Shown piece by piece: positions 7,515 to 17,331 of a stretch of 64,000 nt of DNA. Source of the stretch: Vibrio superstes. GTDB taxonomy: Bacteria; Pseudomonadota; Gammaproteobacteria; Enterobacterales; Vibrionaceae. Numbering within the stretch: the first letter of the stretch is position 1; every line of letters starts with the position of its first letter. The stretch covers positions 1,142,003-1,206,002 of the forward strand of contig NZ_BCUR01000004.1 in NCBI RefSeq assembly GCF_003569005.1, in the 5' to 3' direction. The notes below the pieces were generated by a model. The model ran no database searches. It was given only the letters and a program-made list of their open reading frames with translations, and was not told the origin of the DNA. The position numbers were made by a program, and so were the translations under genes.

Positions 7515-8804
7515 ATGACACGAATCATTATTGTAGGCGGCGGTGCTGGTGGATTAGAACTAGCGACCAAAATGGGTCATAAGTTTAGACGCAACGAAAA
7601 CACCAGTGTGACCTTAGTTGACCGTAAAGCGAGTCACCTTTGGAAACCTCTGCTACACGAAGTAGCAACAGGCTCTCTGGACGCAGGTGTGGATGCGCTA
7701 AGCTACCGCGCTCACGCCAAGAACCACGGCTTTGACTTCCAAATGGGAAGCCTTTGCGACATCGATCGTGAACGTAAGGTGATCATTCTTGAAGAGCTAA
7801 AAGATGCCAACGGCGAACTATTGATCCCTAAACGTGAAATTGAGTACGACTACCTGGTAATGGCGATTGGCTCAACCTCAAACGATTTCAATACTCCAGG
7901 CGTACGTGACAACTGTATCTTCCTAGACAGCCCTGAGCAGGCGCATCGTTTCCGTGAAGAGATGAACAATCAGTTCCTTAAGCTTCACGCACAGTCGGGA
8001 CAAGGACAGGTTGATATTGCCATCGTTGGCGCAGGTGCTACGGGCGTTGAGCTTTCAGCCGAGCTGCACAACGCGGTTAAAGAGCTGCGTAACTATGGCT
8101 TCGGCGATCTAGATTCAAGTAAGCTAAATGTAAGCCTTGTAGAGGCTGGTGAGCGTATCTTACCTGCTCTACCTCCACGTATCTCTCAATCGGCTCACCA
8201 AGAGCTGACTAAGCTCGGTGTGAACGTTCGCACAGCCACTATGGTGACACTGGCTGATGAATCTGGCCTGACAACAAAAGATGGTGAGAAGATCCCTGCA
8301 CAGATCATGGTATGGGCTGCCGGTATCAAGGCACCAGACTTTATTAAAGATATCGCAGGCCTAGAAACAAACCGTATTAACCAGTTAGTGGTTAAAGATA
8401 CGCTACAAACTACTCGCGATGATAATATCTTCGTTATTGGCGACCTTGCTCAGTGCACGCAAAAAGACGGCAAGTTTGTGCCACCTCGTGCGCAGGCGGC
8501 TCACCAGATGTCTAGTCATGCATTCCGCAATATCTTAGCGATGATGAACAACAAGGCGCTTTCTGCTTACGAATATAAAGACCATGGCTCATTGGTATCA
8601 CTTAGCCGCTTCTCTACCGTAGGTAGCTTGATGGGTAACCTAACCAAGGGTTCTATGATGGTTGAGGGTCGTATTGCTCGCGTAGTGTATATTTCTCTAT
8701 ATCGTATGCACCAAATGGCGCTGCACGGCATGTTTAAGACGGGCTTGATGATGTTAGTAGGACGCATTAACCGAGCGCTACGTCCAAACCTGAAGTTGCA
8801 CTGA
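7515..8804 (+). CDS. ndh: Type II NADH dehydrogenase (NADH:quinone oxidoreductase)
   Basis: The 429-residue FAD enzyme oxidises NADH and reduces quinone at the inner membrane without pumping protons. Visible parts are the FAD-binding Rossmann motif [14 protein letters not shown] (residues 8-21), the second dinucleotide motif [15 protein letters not shown] (near 175), and the late FVIGDLAQ motif that closes the FAD site. Basic and amphipathic C-terminal helices ([20 protein letters not shown]) mediate membrane attachment. Length and motifs match E. coli Ndh (434 residues). The start has the ribosome-binding site AAGGAG 7 bases upstream. The promoter carries a perfect FNR box. Confidence 0.97.
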   Translation: MTRIIIVGGGAGGLELATKMGHKFRRNENTSVTLVDRKASHLWKPLLHEVATGSLDAGVDALSYRAHAKNHGFDFQMGSLCDIDRERKVIILEELKDANGELLIPKREIEYDYLVMAIGSTSNDFNTPGVRDNCIFLDSPEQAHRFREEMNNQFLKLHAQSGQGQVDIAIVGAGATGVELSAELHNAVKELRNYGFGDLDSSKLNVSLVEAGERILPALPPRISQSAHQELTKLGVNVRTATMVTLADESGLTTKDGEKIPAQIMVWAAGIKAPDFIKDIAGLETNRINQLVVKDTLQTTRDDNIFVIGDLAQCTQKDGKFVPPRAQAAHQMSSHAFRNILAMMNNKALSAYEYKDHGSLVSLSRFSTVGSLMGNLTKGSMMVEGRIARVVYISLYRMHQMALHGMFKTGLMMLVGRINRALRPNLKLH

Positions 8805-8835
8805 TCTTTTAGCCCTAGTTAAGAGAAAGCAATCG

Positions 8836-8877
8836 AAAAAGGGGGGAGTTGGCTTAGCCAACTCCCCCCTTTTTTAT
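8836..8877. terminator. Bidirectional terminator between ndh and csiV
   Basis: A long perfect stem, GGGGGGAGTTGGC with its complement around a TTA loop, is flanked by A5 on the left and T6 on the right. It serves both convergent genes. Confidence 0.92.
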
Positions 8878-8889
8878 ATCTAGTAGAGA

Positions 8890-9699
8890 TTAATTTTCTA
8901 CTCTTCGCACCTGAATAATCATGCCCATAAGAGGGTGATCTAGGTAGTGTGTTTCGCTACTGCGCATGCGACGCTTTTGTTCCATACGGTAGCTTTTCAA
9001 GAACTGCTCTTCAACTTTTTCAGGGGAGACTTTCTGTAGGTTCCCAGCCTGTACATTGCTGTTTTCTGCTTCAGTGTCTGCTAGCACAGCAAAGTTTTCA
9101 CTGTCCTTAAGCTCATCCGGTGCTTTCTCAGTAAAGGTAACGCTGCGAACACCCGGCTCGCGAAGATCCAATTCTGTTTCTACAAACAGGTAGTGCTGAA
9201 CATAAACCTGAATCGCGCCGTCCAGTTCATACAGAGGCTGAGCAATAGTTTTCTCTTGGATATCATCGCCCATACCCGTATCACTGCTTTGAGAGCCAAT
9301 CTTTGAACCGTCTGGGTTAAAGGTTTTAGAGAAATCTTTACCGGCCTGGATATGGAACTTAGGAGCACTGGCTCGACCTTGATCCCCTTGACGCCATGCA
9401 GTATGCAATAGCACCTCAAAACCTGCATGATTCTTCAGTACGTCACGCTCTTTAATAAGCTTATAGTTGTCGTAAGAAAGCATTTGCGCTCCCTTCTTTT
9501 TACGATAAGCATGGTTGTCGAAGGGCTCGACTCCTTCCATGTTGATCTGATTTAGCTCGTTTGGCCATGATTCAGAGGTCTTTTCAGGGTCGATCGAACG
9601 CTTGAATATCAGGACTTCAATGTCAAATTCTCTCTGTTGTGCTTGTGCGAGTGTTGGAATCAGCAACAGCATCATCAATAGAGGAATAATTTTTTTCAT
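8890..9699 (-). CDS. csiV: CsiV, cell shape integrity protein (PBP1a/LpoA partner)
   Basis: The 269-residue periplasmic protein has a signal peptide (MKKIIPLLMMLLLIPTLAQA-QQ). Its mature domain opens with REFDIEVLIFKRSIDPEKTSESWP, characteristic of the CsiV family. In V. cholerae, CsiV binds LpoA and peptidoglycan and is needed to activate the synthase PBP1a, and the gene lies next to mfd as here. I start at the ATG at 9699, which has GGAG 5 bases upstream. The longer frame from 9720 would add seven residues before the signal peptide. It is downstream of mfd on the same strand with a 167-base gap. Confidence 0.9.
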   Translation of the reverse strand: MKKIIPLLMMLLLIPTLAQAQQREFDIEVLIFKRSIDPEKTSESWPNELNQINMEGVEPFDNHAYRKKKGAQMLSYDNYKLIKERDVLKNHAGFEVLLHTAWRQGDQGRASAPKFHIQAGKDFSKTFNPDGSKIGSQSSDTGMGDDIQEKTIAQPLYELDGAIQVYVQHYLFVETELDLREPGVRSVTFTEKAPDELKDSENFAVLADTEAENSNVQAGNLQKVSPEKVEEQFLKSYRMEQKRRMRSSETHYLDHPLMGMIIQVRRVEN

Positions 9700-9866
9700 T
9701 CTGGCTCCATGGCTTATCAAAAGGCCGTTTATCTTTATGAATACTATGAGATTATTCTTATCTTCATACTAAATTTGAGTGTGAGTAAAGTCGTCACGAG
9801 AGGGAAGTTTACCCTAGTTTTAGGCAGTATAGCAGATCTCATTTTATTGCTATGACGGCCAAGCCT

Positions 9867-12800
9867 TTACGCTACTCTGTTTTTTGCAAAATCTTCGATT
9901 AATTGCTTAACGTAAGAGAGGCGATCTCTGCGGTCGACCAAGCTTTGCATAAATTTAATCTTAGTCGGCCCGTCCATAGCAAATTTGTTAGGTTGTGATT
10001 GCAATAGCTTAACCAAATACATTGGGTTTATGTCAGCATCCGGATAGAACTCGATGTAGCCACCTTTTTCATGAGCCTCTACCTTGTCTACCTTGATGGC
10101 AGCCGCTGCCAACTTTATTTCAGAGACTTGCAGTAGGTTCTTAGTGGCATCAGGAAGTGGCCCGAAGCGGTCTATGAGCTCGACCTTCATCTCGGTAAGT
10201 TGGTTATCGTTAGCCACGCTGGCAATACGTTTGTATAGAGACAAGCGAGTGTTTATATCAGGGATATAGTCATCCGGTAATAATGCAGGTAATCGCAGTT
10301 CGACCTCGGTTTGCTCACGCAGTAGGTCGTCCAGCGATGGCTCTTTACCTTCTTTTAGGGCTTCAACAGCTTGCTCTAGCATCTCCATATACAAGGTGAA
10401 GCCGATAGAGTGGATCTGGCCACTTTGCTCATCACCCAGCAACTCGCCGGCGCCACGTATTTCAAGGTCGTGCGTAGCAAGAGTGAATCCTGCGCCCAAA
10501 TCCTCAAGAGAGGCAATGGCCTCAAGACGCTTGGCTGCATCCTTAGTGACGGCTTTAGGATGCGGTGTAAGCAAGTAAGCATAGGCTTGGTGGTGAGAGC
10601 GACCCACACGTCCGCGCAATTGGTGAAGCTGCGCTAAACCCAGATTGTCTGCGCGGTTCATGATGATGGTATTAGCCGTTGGCACATCAATACCGGTTTC
10701 AATGATGGTGGTACACACCAAGAGGTTAAAACGCTGGTGGTAGAAATCGTTCATTACTGACTCCAGCTCACGCTCACGCATCTGCCCGTGTGCGGTGGTA
10801 ATACGAGCTTCTGGTATCAATTTAGCTAGGTCTTCCGCAACCTTGTGAATGGTGTCGACTTGATTATGTAAGAAGTAAACCTGGCCACCACGCATGATCT
10901 CACGCAGAACGGCTTCTCGAACAATGGCATCATCACTTTGACGAACAAAGGTTTTGATTGCTAAGCGGCGAGCCGGTGGTGTGGCGATGATAGAGAGGTC
11001 GCGCATGCCACTCATTGCCATATTCAGCGTTCGCGGTATTGGGGTCGCGGTCAGCGTTAGGATATCCACATCCGCACGCATCGCCTTCATTTTCTCTTTT
11101 TGTCTTACGCCAAATCTGTGTTCTTCATCGACAATCAATAAACCAAGATCGGCAAACTTGATGTCATCTTGCAGAAGTTTGTGAGTGCCAACAATAATAT
11201 CGACCTTACCTTCTGCCACATCAGCCAGAATTTGTTTCTGCTCTTTGGCACTCTTGAATCGGGATAAGACCTCTACACGCACGGGTAGGTTGGCAAAGCG
11301 ATCTCGAAAGTTTTCAAAATGCTGCTGAGCGAGTAGGGTCGTTGGCACAAGTACCGCGACTTGCTTAGCATTATCTGTAGATACGAACGCGGCGCGCATG
11401 GCGACTTCCGTTTTACCAAAGCCAACATCACCACACACCAGTCTGTCCATGGCTTTCGCTTGGCACATATCCGAGAGAACGGCGTTGATCGCTTGAGCTT
11501 GGTCATCGGTTTCTTCAAATGGGAAACCAGCTTTAAACTGGGCGTATTGCTCTCTATCTAACTGAAATTTATAGCCTGGTTTAAGCTCACGCTTGGCGTA
11601 CACATCAAGCAATTCAGCGGCCACATCTCGAACTCGCTCTGCCGCTTTACGACGAGCCTTACCCCATGATTCACTGCCAAGTTTGTGTAGTGGGGCGGTA
11701 TCTTCCGCGCCGCCAGAGTATCGGCTAATGAGATTGAGTGAAGACACTGGAACGTACAGCTTCGACTCATTGAGGTATTCAAGGGTCACGTATTCGGTTT
11801 TGATGCCTCCAGCCTCTAGGGTCTGCAGGCCAATATAGCGACCAATACCATGGTCTAGATGCACTACGGGCTGGCCGGGTTTAAGCTCCGCTAGGTGGCG
11901 GATAACGGTATCGCTATTGACCGCTCGCTTATCTTTTTTGCGCCTTTGAATAACGCGATCGCCAAGTAGGTCACTCTCACAAATCAGTGCAAAATCAGGG
12001 TCTTCATGAATGAAGCCATGCTCTGAAGCGCCAAGAACTAGAGTGAACTTATCATTCCCAGCAAGGGCCTCTTCGAGACTCGACACTGCTTTTGGCGCAA
12101 TCTTGACAGGGCTTAGTAGCTCAAGCAGGGCCTCACGACGGCCTTCAGACTCAACGGAGAAGACGATCTTGCCGGTGTAGCCTTCGCTGAACTGACGCAG
12201 AGCCGACATTGGCTCTTTGGTTTGCGGGGCTGCGGCAAGCGCCGGTAATACCTCTATGTCTAGGTTGAAACGACCTGCTTTGGTATCAGTACTCTCTTTG
12301 TTTAGCTTTACCTGTGGCCATTGCTTAATGGAGGCAAAGAGCTCGTCTTTCTTCATCCAAAGCTCTGTTGGTTCCAGCAGTGGACGCAGCGGATCTACAC
12401 GTCGCTGATCAAAACGATAATCAACGTCGGTGAGGAATGTGTCTATTGCCGGTTCTATTTCACCAACAGAGAGCAGTAAGGTGTTTTGTGGCAAATAGTC
12501 GAACAGGGTTTCTGTATTCTCAAAAAACAGCGGTTGCCAGTACTCAATCCCCGCGGGCCAAGTGCCCTTTGACACTTGCATATAAACCGACTCGGGCTCG
12601 CGTCTTGCGTCGAACTTTTGTCTCCAACGAATACGGAAGTCTTCAATGGCTTCTTCATTGGTCGGAAATTCATGGGCAGGTAACAGTCTAATCTCATCGA
12701 TATCGGCAATAGAGCGCTGATTCTCAGGATCAAAGGTTCGAATGGTGTCGATCTCGTCATCGAAAAAGTCAACACGATACGGGTCAGAGCTTCCCATAGG

Positions 12801-13322
12801 GAACAGGTCTAAGATAGAGCCACGACTGGCGTATTCACCAGGACCAAATACTTGGTCAACGTTTCGATAGCCTGACTTTTCAAGTTGCATCCTGAGCTTT
12901 TCTAGAGAGAAAAGGTCGCCCGCTTTAACCATCAAGGTGTGTTGTAGGAGAAACTCTCTGGGAGACTGCCTCTGCAATAGAGTGCTAATGGGAACAATGA
13001 TGATGCCTTGGTCAAGGGTCGGCAGTTGGTACAGTGTAGAAATACGATCGGAAATAATATCTTGGTGAGGAGAAAAACTGTCATAGGGCAGTGTTTCCCA
13101 GTCTGGGAACAAGGACACAGGCACAGAGCTAAATTGCTCCAATTCCATCTGCAATTTTAGTGCTGTTTGCGGGTCACTCACGATTAACAGTGTTGGTCCT
13201 TGGTGTTGTTTGTTCAACTGAGCTACAGCGATAGCTAATGACGCACCTTGTAGGTTGCCGAGCTGTTTTCTATCACCAGCGGTGGACGCAATCGGTAGAG
13301 CAAAAAGCGAGTGGTTATCCAT
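9867..13322 (-). CDS. mfd: Transcription-repair coupling factor Mfd
   Basis: The product, about 1151 residues, releases RNA polymerase stalled at DNA lesions and recruits UvrA. Domain order: a UvrB-like N-terminal module (FPDWETLPYDSFSPHQD, GEYASRGSILDLFP), the RNA polymerase-interacting CarD-like domain (PGQPVVHLDHGIGRYIGLQTLE), then the superfamily-2 translocase with Walker A CGDVGFGKTEVA, the DEEH box (IVDEEHRFGVRQKEK), TATPIPRTL, and QLRGRVGRS. The C-terminal TRCF domain (PALLPDDYIPDINTRLSLYKR) closes it. I start at the ATG at 13322; an upstream in-frame TTG at 13340 would add six residues but lacks a better ribosome-binding site. Confidence 0.97.
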   Translation of the reverse strand: MDNHSLFALPIASTAGDRKQLGNLQGASLAIAVAQLNKQHQGPTLLIVSDPQTALKLQMELEQFSSVPVSLFPDWETLPYDSFSPHQDIISDRISTLYQLPTLDQGIIIVPISTLLQRQSPREFLLQHTLMVKAGDLFSLEKLRMQLEKSGYRNVDQVFGPGEYASRGSILDLFPMGSSDPYRVDFFDDEIDTIRTFDPENQRSIADIDEIRLLPAHEFPTNEEAIEDFRIRWRQKFDARREPESVYMQVSKGTWPAGIEYWQPLFFENTETLFDYLPQNTLLLSVGEIEPAIDTFLTDVDYRFDQRRVDPLRPLLEPTELWMKKDELFASIKQWPQVKLNKESTDTKAGRFNLDIEVLPALAAAPQTKEPMSALRQFSEGYTGKIVFSVESEGRREALLELLSPVKIAPKAVSSLEEALAGNDKFTLVLGASEHGFIHEDPDFALICESDLLGDRVIQRRKKDKRAVNSDTVIRHLAELKPGQPVVHLDHGIGRYIGLQTLEAGGIKTEYVTLEYLNESKLYVPVSSLNLISRYSGGAEDTAPLHKLGSESWGKARRKAAERVRDVAAELLDVYAKRELKPGYKFQLDREQYAQFKAGFPFEETDDQAQAINAVLSDMCQAKAMDRLVCGDVGFGKTEVAMRAAFVSTDNAKQVAVLVPTTLLAQQHFENFRDRFANLPVRVEVLSRFKSAKEQKQILADVAEGKVDIIVGTHKLLQDDIKFADLGLLIVDEEHRFGVRQKEKMKAMRADVDILTLTATPIPRTLNMAMSGMRDLSIIATPPARRLAIKTFVRQSDDAIVREAVLREIMRGGQVYFLHNQVDTIHKVAEDLAKLIPEARITTAHGQMRERELESVMNDFYHQRFNLLVCTTIIETGIDVPTANTIIMNRADNLGLAQLHQLRGRVGRSHHQAYAYLLTPHPKAVTKDAAKRLEAIASLEDLGAGFTLATHDLEIRGAGELLGDEQSGQIHSIGFTLYMEMLEQAVEALKEGKEPSLDDLLREQTEVELRLPALLPDDYIPDINTRLSLYKRIASVANDNQLTEMKVELIDRFGPLPDATKNLLQVSEIKLAAAAIKVDKVEAHEKGGYIEFYPDADINPMYLVKLLQSQPNKFAMDGPTKIKFMQSLVDRRDRLSYVKQLIEDFAKNRVA

Positions 13323-13549
13323 AAGAGTGTGAGTTTCCAAGATAAATTGATCAGCATGTAATGTAATTGATTATCGTAAACCCAGACGGGTTTATCTATC
13401 AATAAGTGGTCAAAACTGGCGGATAGTTGATGTGATTGCTCAATTATTGACTTTTTGTGGAAGTTTCCAAATAAAAACAGGGGCAAACACTACTCGAAAA
13501 GGCGATTAGTGGTTACATTAAGGGCATTGTACTCATTTTTCGGTTGGTT

Positions 13550-14758
13550 ATGTTTCGACCCGTTTCGCTTTATATTGGCCTGCGTTATCTCAGAGGACGT
13601 TCGGGAGATCGATTTAGTCGATTTGTTTCCTACATGTCTACCGCAGGTATCACCATAGGTGTGTTGTCTCTCGTCACTGTAATGTCTGTGATGAACGGTT
13701 TTGAAAGCCAGTTAAAGGGACGCATTCTTGGGGTGCTACCTCAAGCTATCGTGGGTGATGTGTCTGGAAAAACCGCATTGACCGAAGAACCCCCGCAATT
13801 TATTACCTCTCTTCCTCACGTTATCGAAAGCGTTCCGATTGTATCGAGTGAAGCCGTGTTGCAAAGCCCTGCACAACTGACTGCGGGTCAATTGATTGGT
13901 ATTGAGGGGAATGCAGACGAGCCTTTGCGTCAATTTATGCTGTCTGGAAGCGTGGATTCTTTGCAGCAAGGAAAATACCGAATCATCATTGGTCATACTC
14001 TGGCGCGTAAGCTAAAGGTAAATCAAGGCGATAAAGTGCGCCTTATGGTCACCAGTGCCAGTCAATATTCACCTCTTGGGCGCATTCCTAGCCAGAGAAA
14101 CTTTACCGTATCGGGCATATTTAACACCGGCTCCGATGTGGACGCTCAGTTAATGGTGACCAATATTGAAGATGCTGGTCGCTTATTACGAATGAATAAG
14201 GAGCAGGTCTCAGGTTGGAGACTTTATCTTGATGACCCCTTTGCCGTAAGCACTCTCGCAGCAATGCCGCTAGAAGAGGGCTGGGCTTGGCAAGATTGGC
14301 GCGCACAACGGGGCGAGCTATTTCAGGCGGTTAAGATGGAGAAAAACATGATGGGCCTTATGCTCGGTCTCATCGTGGGTGTGGCGGCATTTAACATTAT
14401 CTCTGCGCTGATTATGGTGGTCATGGAGAAGCAATCTGAAGTGGCCATTCTAAAAACTCAAGGGATGACCAAGCAACACGTGATGGCCTTATTTGTGGTG
14501 CAGGGCGCAAGCAGTGGCGTGGTTGGCGCAGTGTTTGGTGGCTTGCTCGGCGTTCTGCTGTCAAATAATCTGAATCTAATACTGCAAGCCATGGGAGCAT
14601 CCCTTTATGCCTATGGTGGGCAACTGCCTGTGTTGATTGAGTACGGTCAAGTACTCCTAGTGGTTGGATTGGCTGTGTGTTTGAGCATAGTGGCAACCCT
14701 TTACCCTTCCTACAGAGCTGCATCCGTTAAACCCGCTGAGGCGTTAAGATATGAGTAA
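13550..14758 (+). CDS. lolC: Lipoprotein-releasing ABC transporter permease LolC
   Basis: LolC is an inner membrane subunit of LolCDE, which extracts mature lipoproteins and passes them to LolA. The 402-residue product has the expected four membrane segments: one near residues 22-48 ([23 protein letters not shown]) and three in the last 140 residues ([38 protein letters not shown]). The large MacB-like periplasmic domain lies between them. The start is the ATG at 13550. The last 8 bases overlap lolD. It begins the lolCDE operon and is divergent from mfd. Confidence 0.95.
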   Translation: MFRPVSLYIGLRYLRGRSGDRFSRFVSYMSTAGITIGVLSLVTVMSVMNGFESQLKGRILGVLPQAIVGDVSGKTALTEEPPQFITSLPHVIESVPIVSSEAVLQSPAQLTAGQLIGIEGNADEPLRQFMLSGSVDSLQQGKYRIIIGHTLARKLKVNQGDKVRLMVTSASQYSPLGRIPSQRNFTVSGIFNTGSDVDAQLMVTNIEDAGRLLRMNKEQVSGWRLYLDDPFAVSTLAAMPLEEGWAWQDWRAQRGELFQAVKMEKNMMGLMLGLIVGVAAFNIISALIMVVMEKQSEVAILKTQGMTKQHVMALFVVQGASSGVVGAVFGGLLGVLLSNNLNLILQAMGASLYAYGGQLPVLIEYGQVLLVVGLAVCLSIVATLYPSYRAASVKPAEALRYE

Positions 14759-15446
14759 TTTACTAGAGTGTCAGAATCTAAAGAAAACCTACACCGAGGG
14801 CAGCGTTGATACGCAAGTGCTTAGAGGTGTGAGCTTTACGGTCGGACACGGCGAGCTGGTCTCAATTATCGGTAGCTCAGGCTCGGGTAAGAGTACCCTA
14901 CTGCATATATTAGGCGCATTGGATGATGCGACAGTGGGAGACGTGCAGTTCAACGGGCAAGATCTCAGCGCACTCTCAAGTAACCAGCAAGCGAAACTGC
15001 GTAACCAGCATTTGGGCTTTGTATATCAATTCCACCATCTATTAGCGGATTTCTCTGCGGTAGAAAACGTGGCGATGCCTCTATTGATTGGCGGTGAAAA
15101 GCCAGCTAAAGCCAAGCAAGCGGCTAAGGAATTGTTAACTCGTGTTGGTTTAGAGCACCGTTTGGAGCATCGTCCATCAGAACTGTCTGGCGGAGAGCGT
15201 CAGCGGGTGGCCATCGCACGAGCTTTGGTGAATAAACCCTCTTTGGTGTTAGCCGATGAGCCTACAGGTAACCTTGATCACACTACAGCTCTAGGCATTT
15301 ATGACTTGATGCGAGAGCTGAACCAGAAATCAGGCACGGCCTTTTTAGTGGTGACTCATGATGGTGAACTGGCTGCTAAGATGGACAGACAAATGCATAT
15401 GCAAGACGGCCTTTTGGTTCAAGTAGCAGAAGAGGTTGCCGAGTGA
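14751..15446 (+). CDS. lolD: Lipoprotein-releasing ABC transporter ATPase LolD
   Basis: The 231-residue product is the ATPase that powers LolCDE at the cytoplasmic face of the inner membrane. Walker A is GSSGSGKST (residues 41-49), the Q-loop follows VYQFHHLL (near 92-98), the signature LSGGE is at 145-149, and Walker B LVLADE is at 165-170 followed by PTGNLD. The coding region overlaps lolC by 8 bases and lolE by 4 bases (GTGA), which indicates translational coupling within the operon. Confidence 0.97.
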   Translation: MSNLLECQNLKKTYTEGSVDTQVLRGVSFTVGHGELVSIIGSSGSGKSTLLHILGALDDATVGDVQFNGQDLSALSSNQQAKLRNQHLGFVYQFHHLLADFSAVENVAMPLLIGGEKPAKAKQAAKELLTRVGLEHRLEHRPSELSGGERQRVAIARALVNKPSLVLADEPTGNLDHTTALGIYDLMRELNQKSGTAFLVVTHDGELAAKMDRQMHMQDGLLVQVAEEVAE

Positions 15447-16687
15447 TCAACTCTTTATCACTGTTTATTGGTGGGCGTTTTAGTCGCGCCAAGCAGCGGA
15501 ACAAGATGGTGTCCTTTATTTCCCTTTCATCAACCTTGGGGATAATGGTGGGTGTTGCGGTGATCATTATCGGCCTATCTGCGATGAACGGCTTTGAAAG
15601 AGAGCTGGAGAATAGAGTGTTATCAGTGGTTCCCCATGGCGACTTTTCTGCGGTGAACAAGCCAATCCAAGATTGGCCTCAGCTGGTAGAACATATCAAC
15701 AAGCAACCACAGGCTGTAGCGGCTGCCCCTTTTGTGAAGTTCACGGCATTAGCGGAGCGCGGTACACACCTTAAAGCAATCCAAGTGAAGGGTGTGAATG
15801 CGGCACTGGAGAGTGAGGTATCTAGCCTGTCTCAGTTTGTGCAAGGGGATGCATGGCAAAACTTTTCTCCGGGTTCAAACCAGGTGGTGTTGGGCAAAGG
15901 CGTCGCTGATCAGTTGGGCGTTGACGTCGGTGATGGCATTTCTCTTATGATCCCTGTGGCATCGAAAAACGGCCGTACACAAGCACCAAAGCGTGTTCGC
16001 CTAAAAGTCAGTGGCATCTTCTCGCTTGGTGGGCAGTTGGATCATGCCTTAGCGATGGTTCCACTTGAAGATGCTCAGTCTTATCTTGGTCTTGGCGATA
16101 CCGTGAGTGGAATTTCGGTGAAGACGACCAGCGTATTTGATGCTCCAGATTTGATGAGAACGCTAGGCAGTAGTCTGCCAGTTTATGTGTATATTAATAG
16201 CTGGAAGCAAGAATTTGGCTACATTCATCGAGATATTCAGATGGTTCGTACCATCATGTATTTGGTAATGGTATTAGTTATTGGAGTTGCTTGCTTTAAC
16301 ATTGTTTCTACTTTGATGATGGCTGTAAAAGATCGCTCTGCTGAAGTGGCTATTTTGCGCACGATGGGGGCTCAAGACTCTTTGATTAAGGCTATTTTCA
16401 TGTGGCAAGGTGTGTTGTCAGGCGTTATGGGGGCGGTAGCGGGCAGTGTGCTTGGATTATTGGTGGCGCTAAACTTGACCACATTGATCCAACTGGTTGA
16501 GAAGATCATTGGGCACAAGTTCTTATCGGGTGACGTTTATTTTGTGAACTTCCTGCCATCCGAGGTTAATCCAATGGATGTGTTGATTGTATCCGGGACT
16601 GCAATTCTATTGAGCTTAGTAGCGACTTGGTTCCCTGCAAGTAAAGCAAGCAAATTGAACCCCGCGACGGTGTTGAGTGCTAAATAA
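15443..16687 (+). CDS. lolE: Lipoprotein-releasing ABC transporter permease LolE
   Basis: The second permease of LolCDE, 414 residues, binds the outer membrane lipoprotein substrates before transfer to LolA by LolC. The N-terminal segment [28 protein letters not shown] and the C-terminal three-helix region ([37 protein letters not shown] and later) match the MacB/LolE fold. Translation begins at a GTG that overlaps the lolD stop codon. An efficient terminator ends the operon. Confidence 0.95.
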   Translation: MINSLSLFIGGRFSRAKQRNKMVSFISLSSTLGIMVGVAVIIIGLSAMNGFERELENRVLSVVPHGDFSAVNKPIQDWPQLVEHINKQPQAVAAAPFVKFTALAERGTHLKAIQVKGVNAALESEVSSLSQFVQGDAWQNFSPGSNQVVLGKGVADQLGVDVGDGISLMIPVASKNGRTQAPKRVRLKVSGIFSLGGQLDHALAMVPLEDAQSYLGLGDTVSGISVKTTSVFDAPDLMRTLGSSLPVYVYINSWKQEFGYIHRDIQMVRTIMYLVMVLVIGVACFNIVSTLMMAVKDRSAEVAILRTMGAQDSLIKAIFMWQGVLSGVMGAVAGSVLGLLVALNLTTLIQLVEKIIGHKFLSGDVYFVNFLPSEVNPMDVLIVSGTAILLSLVATWFPASKASKLNPATVLSAK

Positions 16688-16720
16688 CATTTATACCAAT
16701 AAGTATGAATAAAGAATTAA

Positions 16721-16752
16721 AAAAGCGTTGCTCAACGAGCAACGCTTTTTTT
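16721..16752. terminator. Terminator between lolE and the DUF2062 gene
   Basis: AGCGTTGCTC / GAGCAACGCT stem with AAAA on the left and TTTTTTT on the right. It may serve both convergent genes. Confidence 0.9.
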
Positions 16753-16777
16753 GTGTCTAGGATTTTTGTTGTGAGGG

Positions 16778-17323
16778 TTAGTTTGTGTCTTTCTTGGCAA
16801 ATGGGTTTAGCTTGAGTTTTAGCTTTCGCTTTTGCCAGCTACGCACCACAGAATATCGCCATAGCGCGCGAATACCGAAGTAGCCCATTGCAGAGAATAT
16901 TACCGCACAGATAGCACAGCCAAGCAGGAACGGCGGTCCGATAGTAGACATCTGAGAGACTAAGTAGTCCCAAGATAACTCAAAATGAAACGCCTGTGCG
17001 GGCAAATGCATTACCCAAGCACCAAGCTTGTAGGCCAGATAGAACATAATTGGCATGGTGACAGGGTTACTGATCCATACCAAGGCTACCGAGAGCGGCA
17101 GGTTGACGCCAAACATGATTGCAAGCCCTGCTGCCATTATCATTTGGCTAGGAAGGGGAACAAAACACATGAAAAGGCCTACAGCAAAGGCTCCTGATGC
17201 GGAGCGTCGATTCAAAACCCACAAGTTTGGGTTGTAGAGAACATTTCCAAATATTCTAAGCGCTTTTTGACGTTTAATCAGTTCATGGTCCGGCATGAAG
17301 CGTTGAATAAATTTTCTAGGCAT
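16778..17323 (-). CDS. DUF2062 domain membrane protein
   Basis: The 181-residue protein is a DUF2062 membrane protein with two to three hydrophobic segments: ASGAFAVGLFMCFVPLPSQMIMAAGLAIMFGVNLPLSVALVWISNPVTM (about residues 42-92) and PPFLLGCAICAVIFSAMGYFGI (about 130-152). The tail is very basic (KRKLKLKLNPFAKK). The ISNPVTMPIMFYLAYKLG block is the usual signature of the family, which has no established function. The start codon at 17323 is only 8 bases from the divergent comEC start codon at 17332, so the two genes share an almost absent intergenic space. Confidence 0.88.
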   Translation of the reverse strand: MPRKFIQRFMPDHELIKRQKALRIFGNVLYNPNLWVLNRRSASGAFAVGLFMCFVPLPSQMIMAAGLAIMFGVNLPLSVALVWISNPVTMPIMFYLAYKLGAWVMHLPAQAFHFELSWDYLVSQMSTIGPPFLLGCAICAVIFSAMGYFGIRALWRYSVVRSWQKRKLKLKLNPFAKKDTN

Positions 17324-17331
17324 GAGGGAAT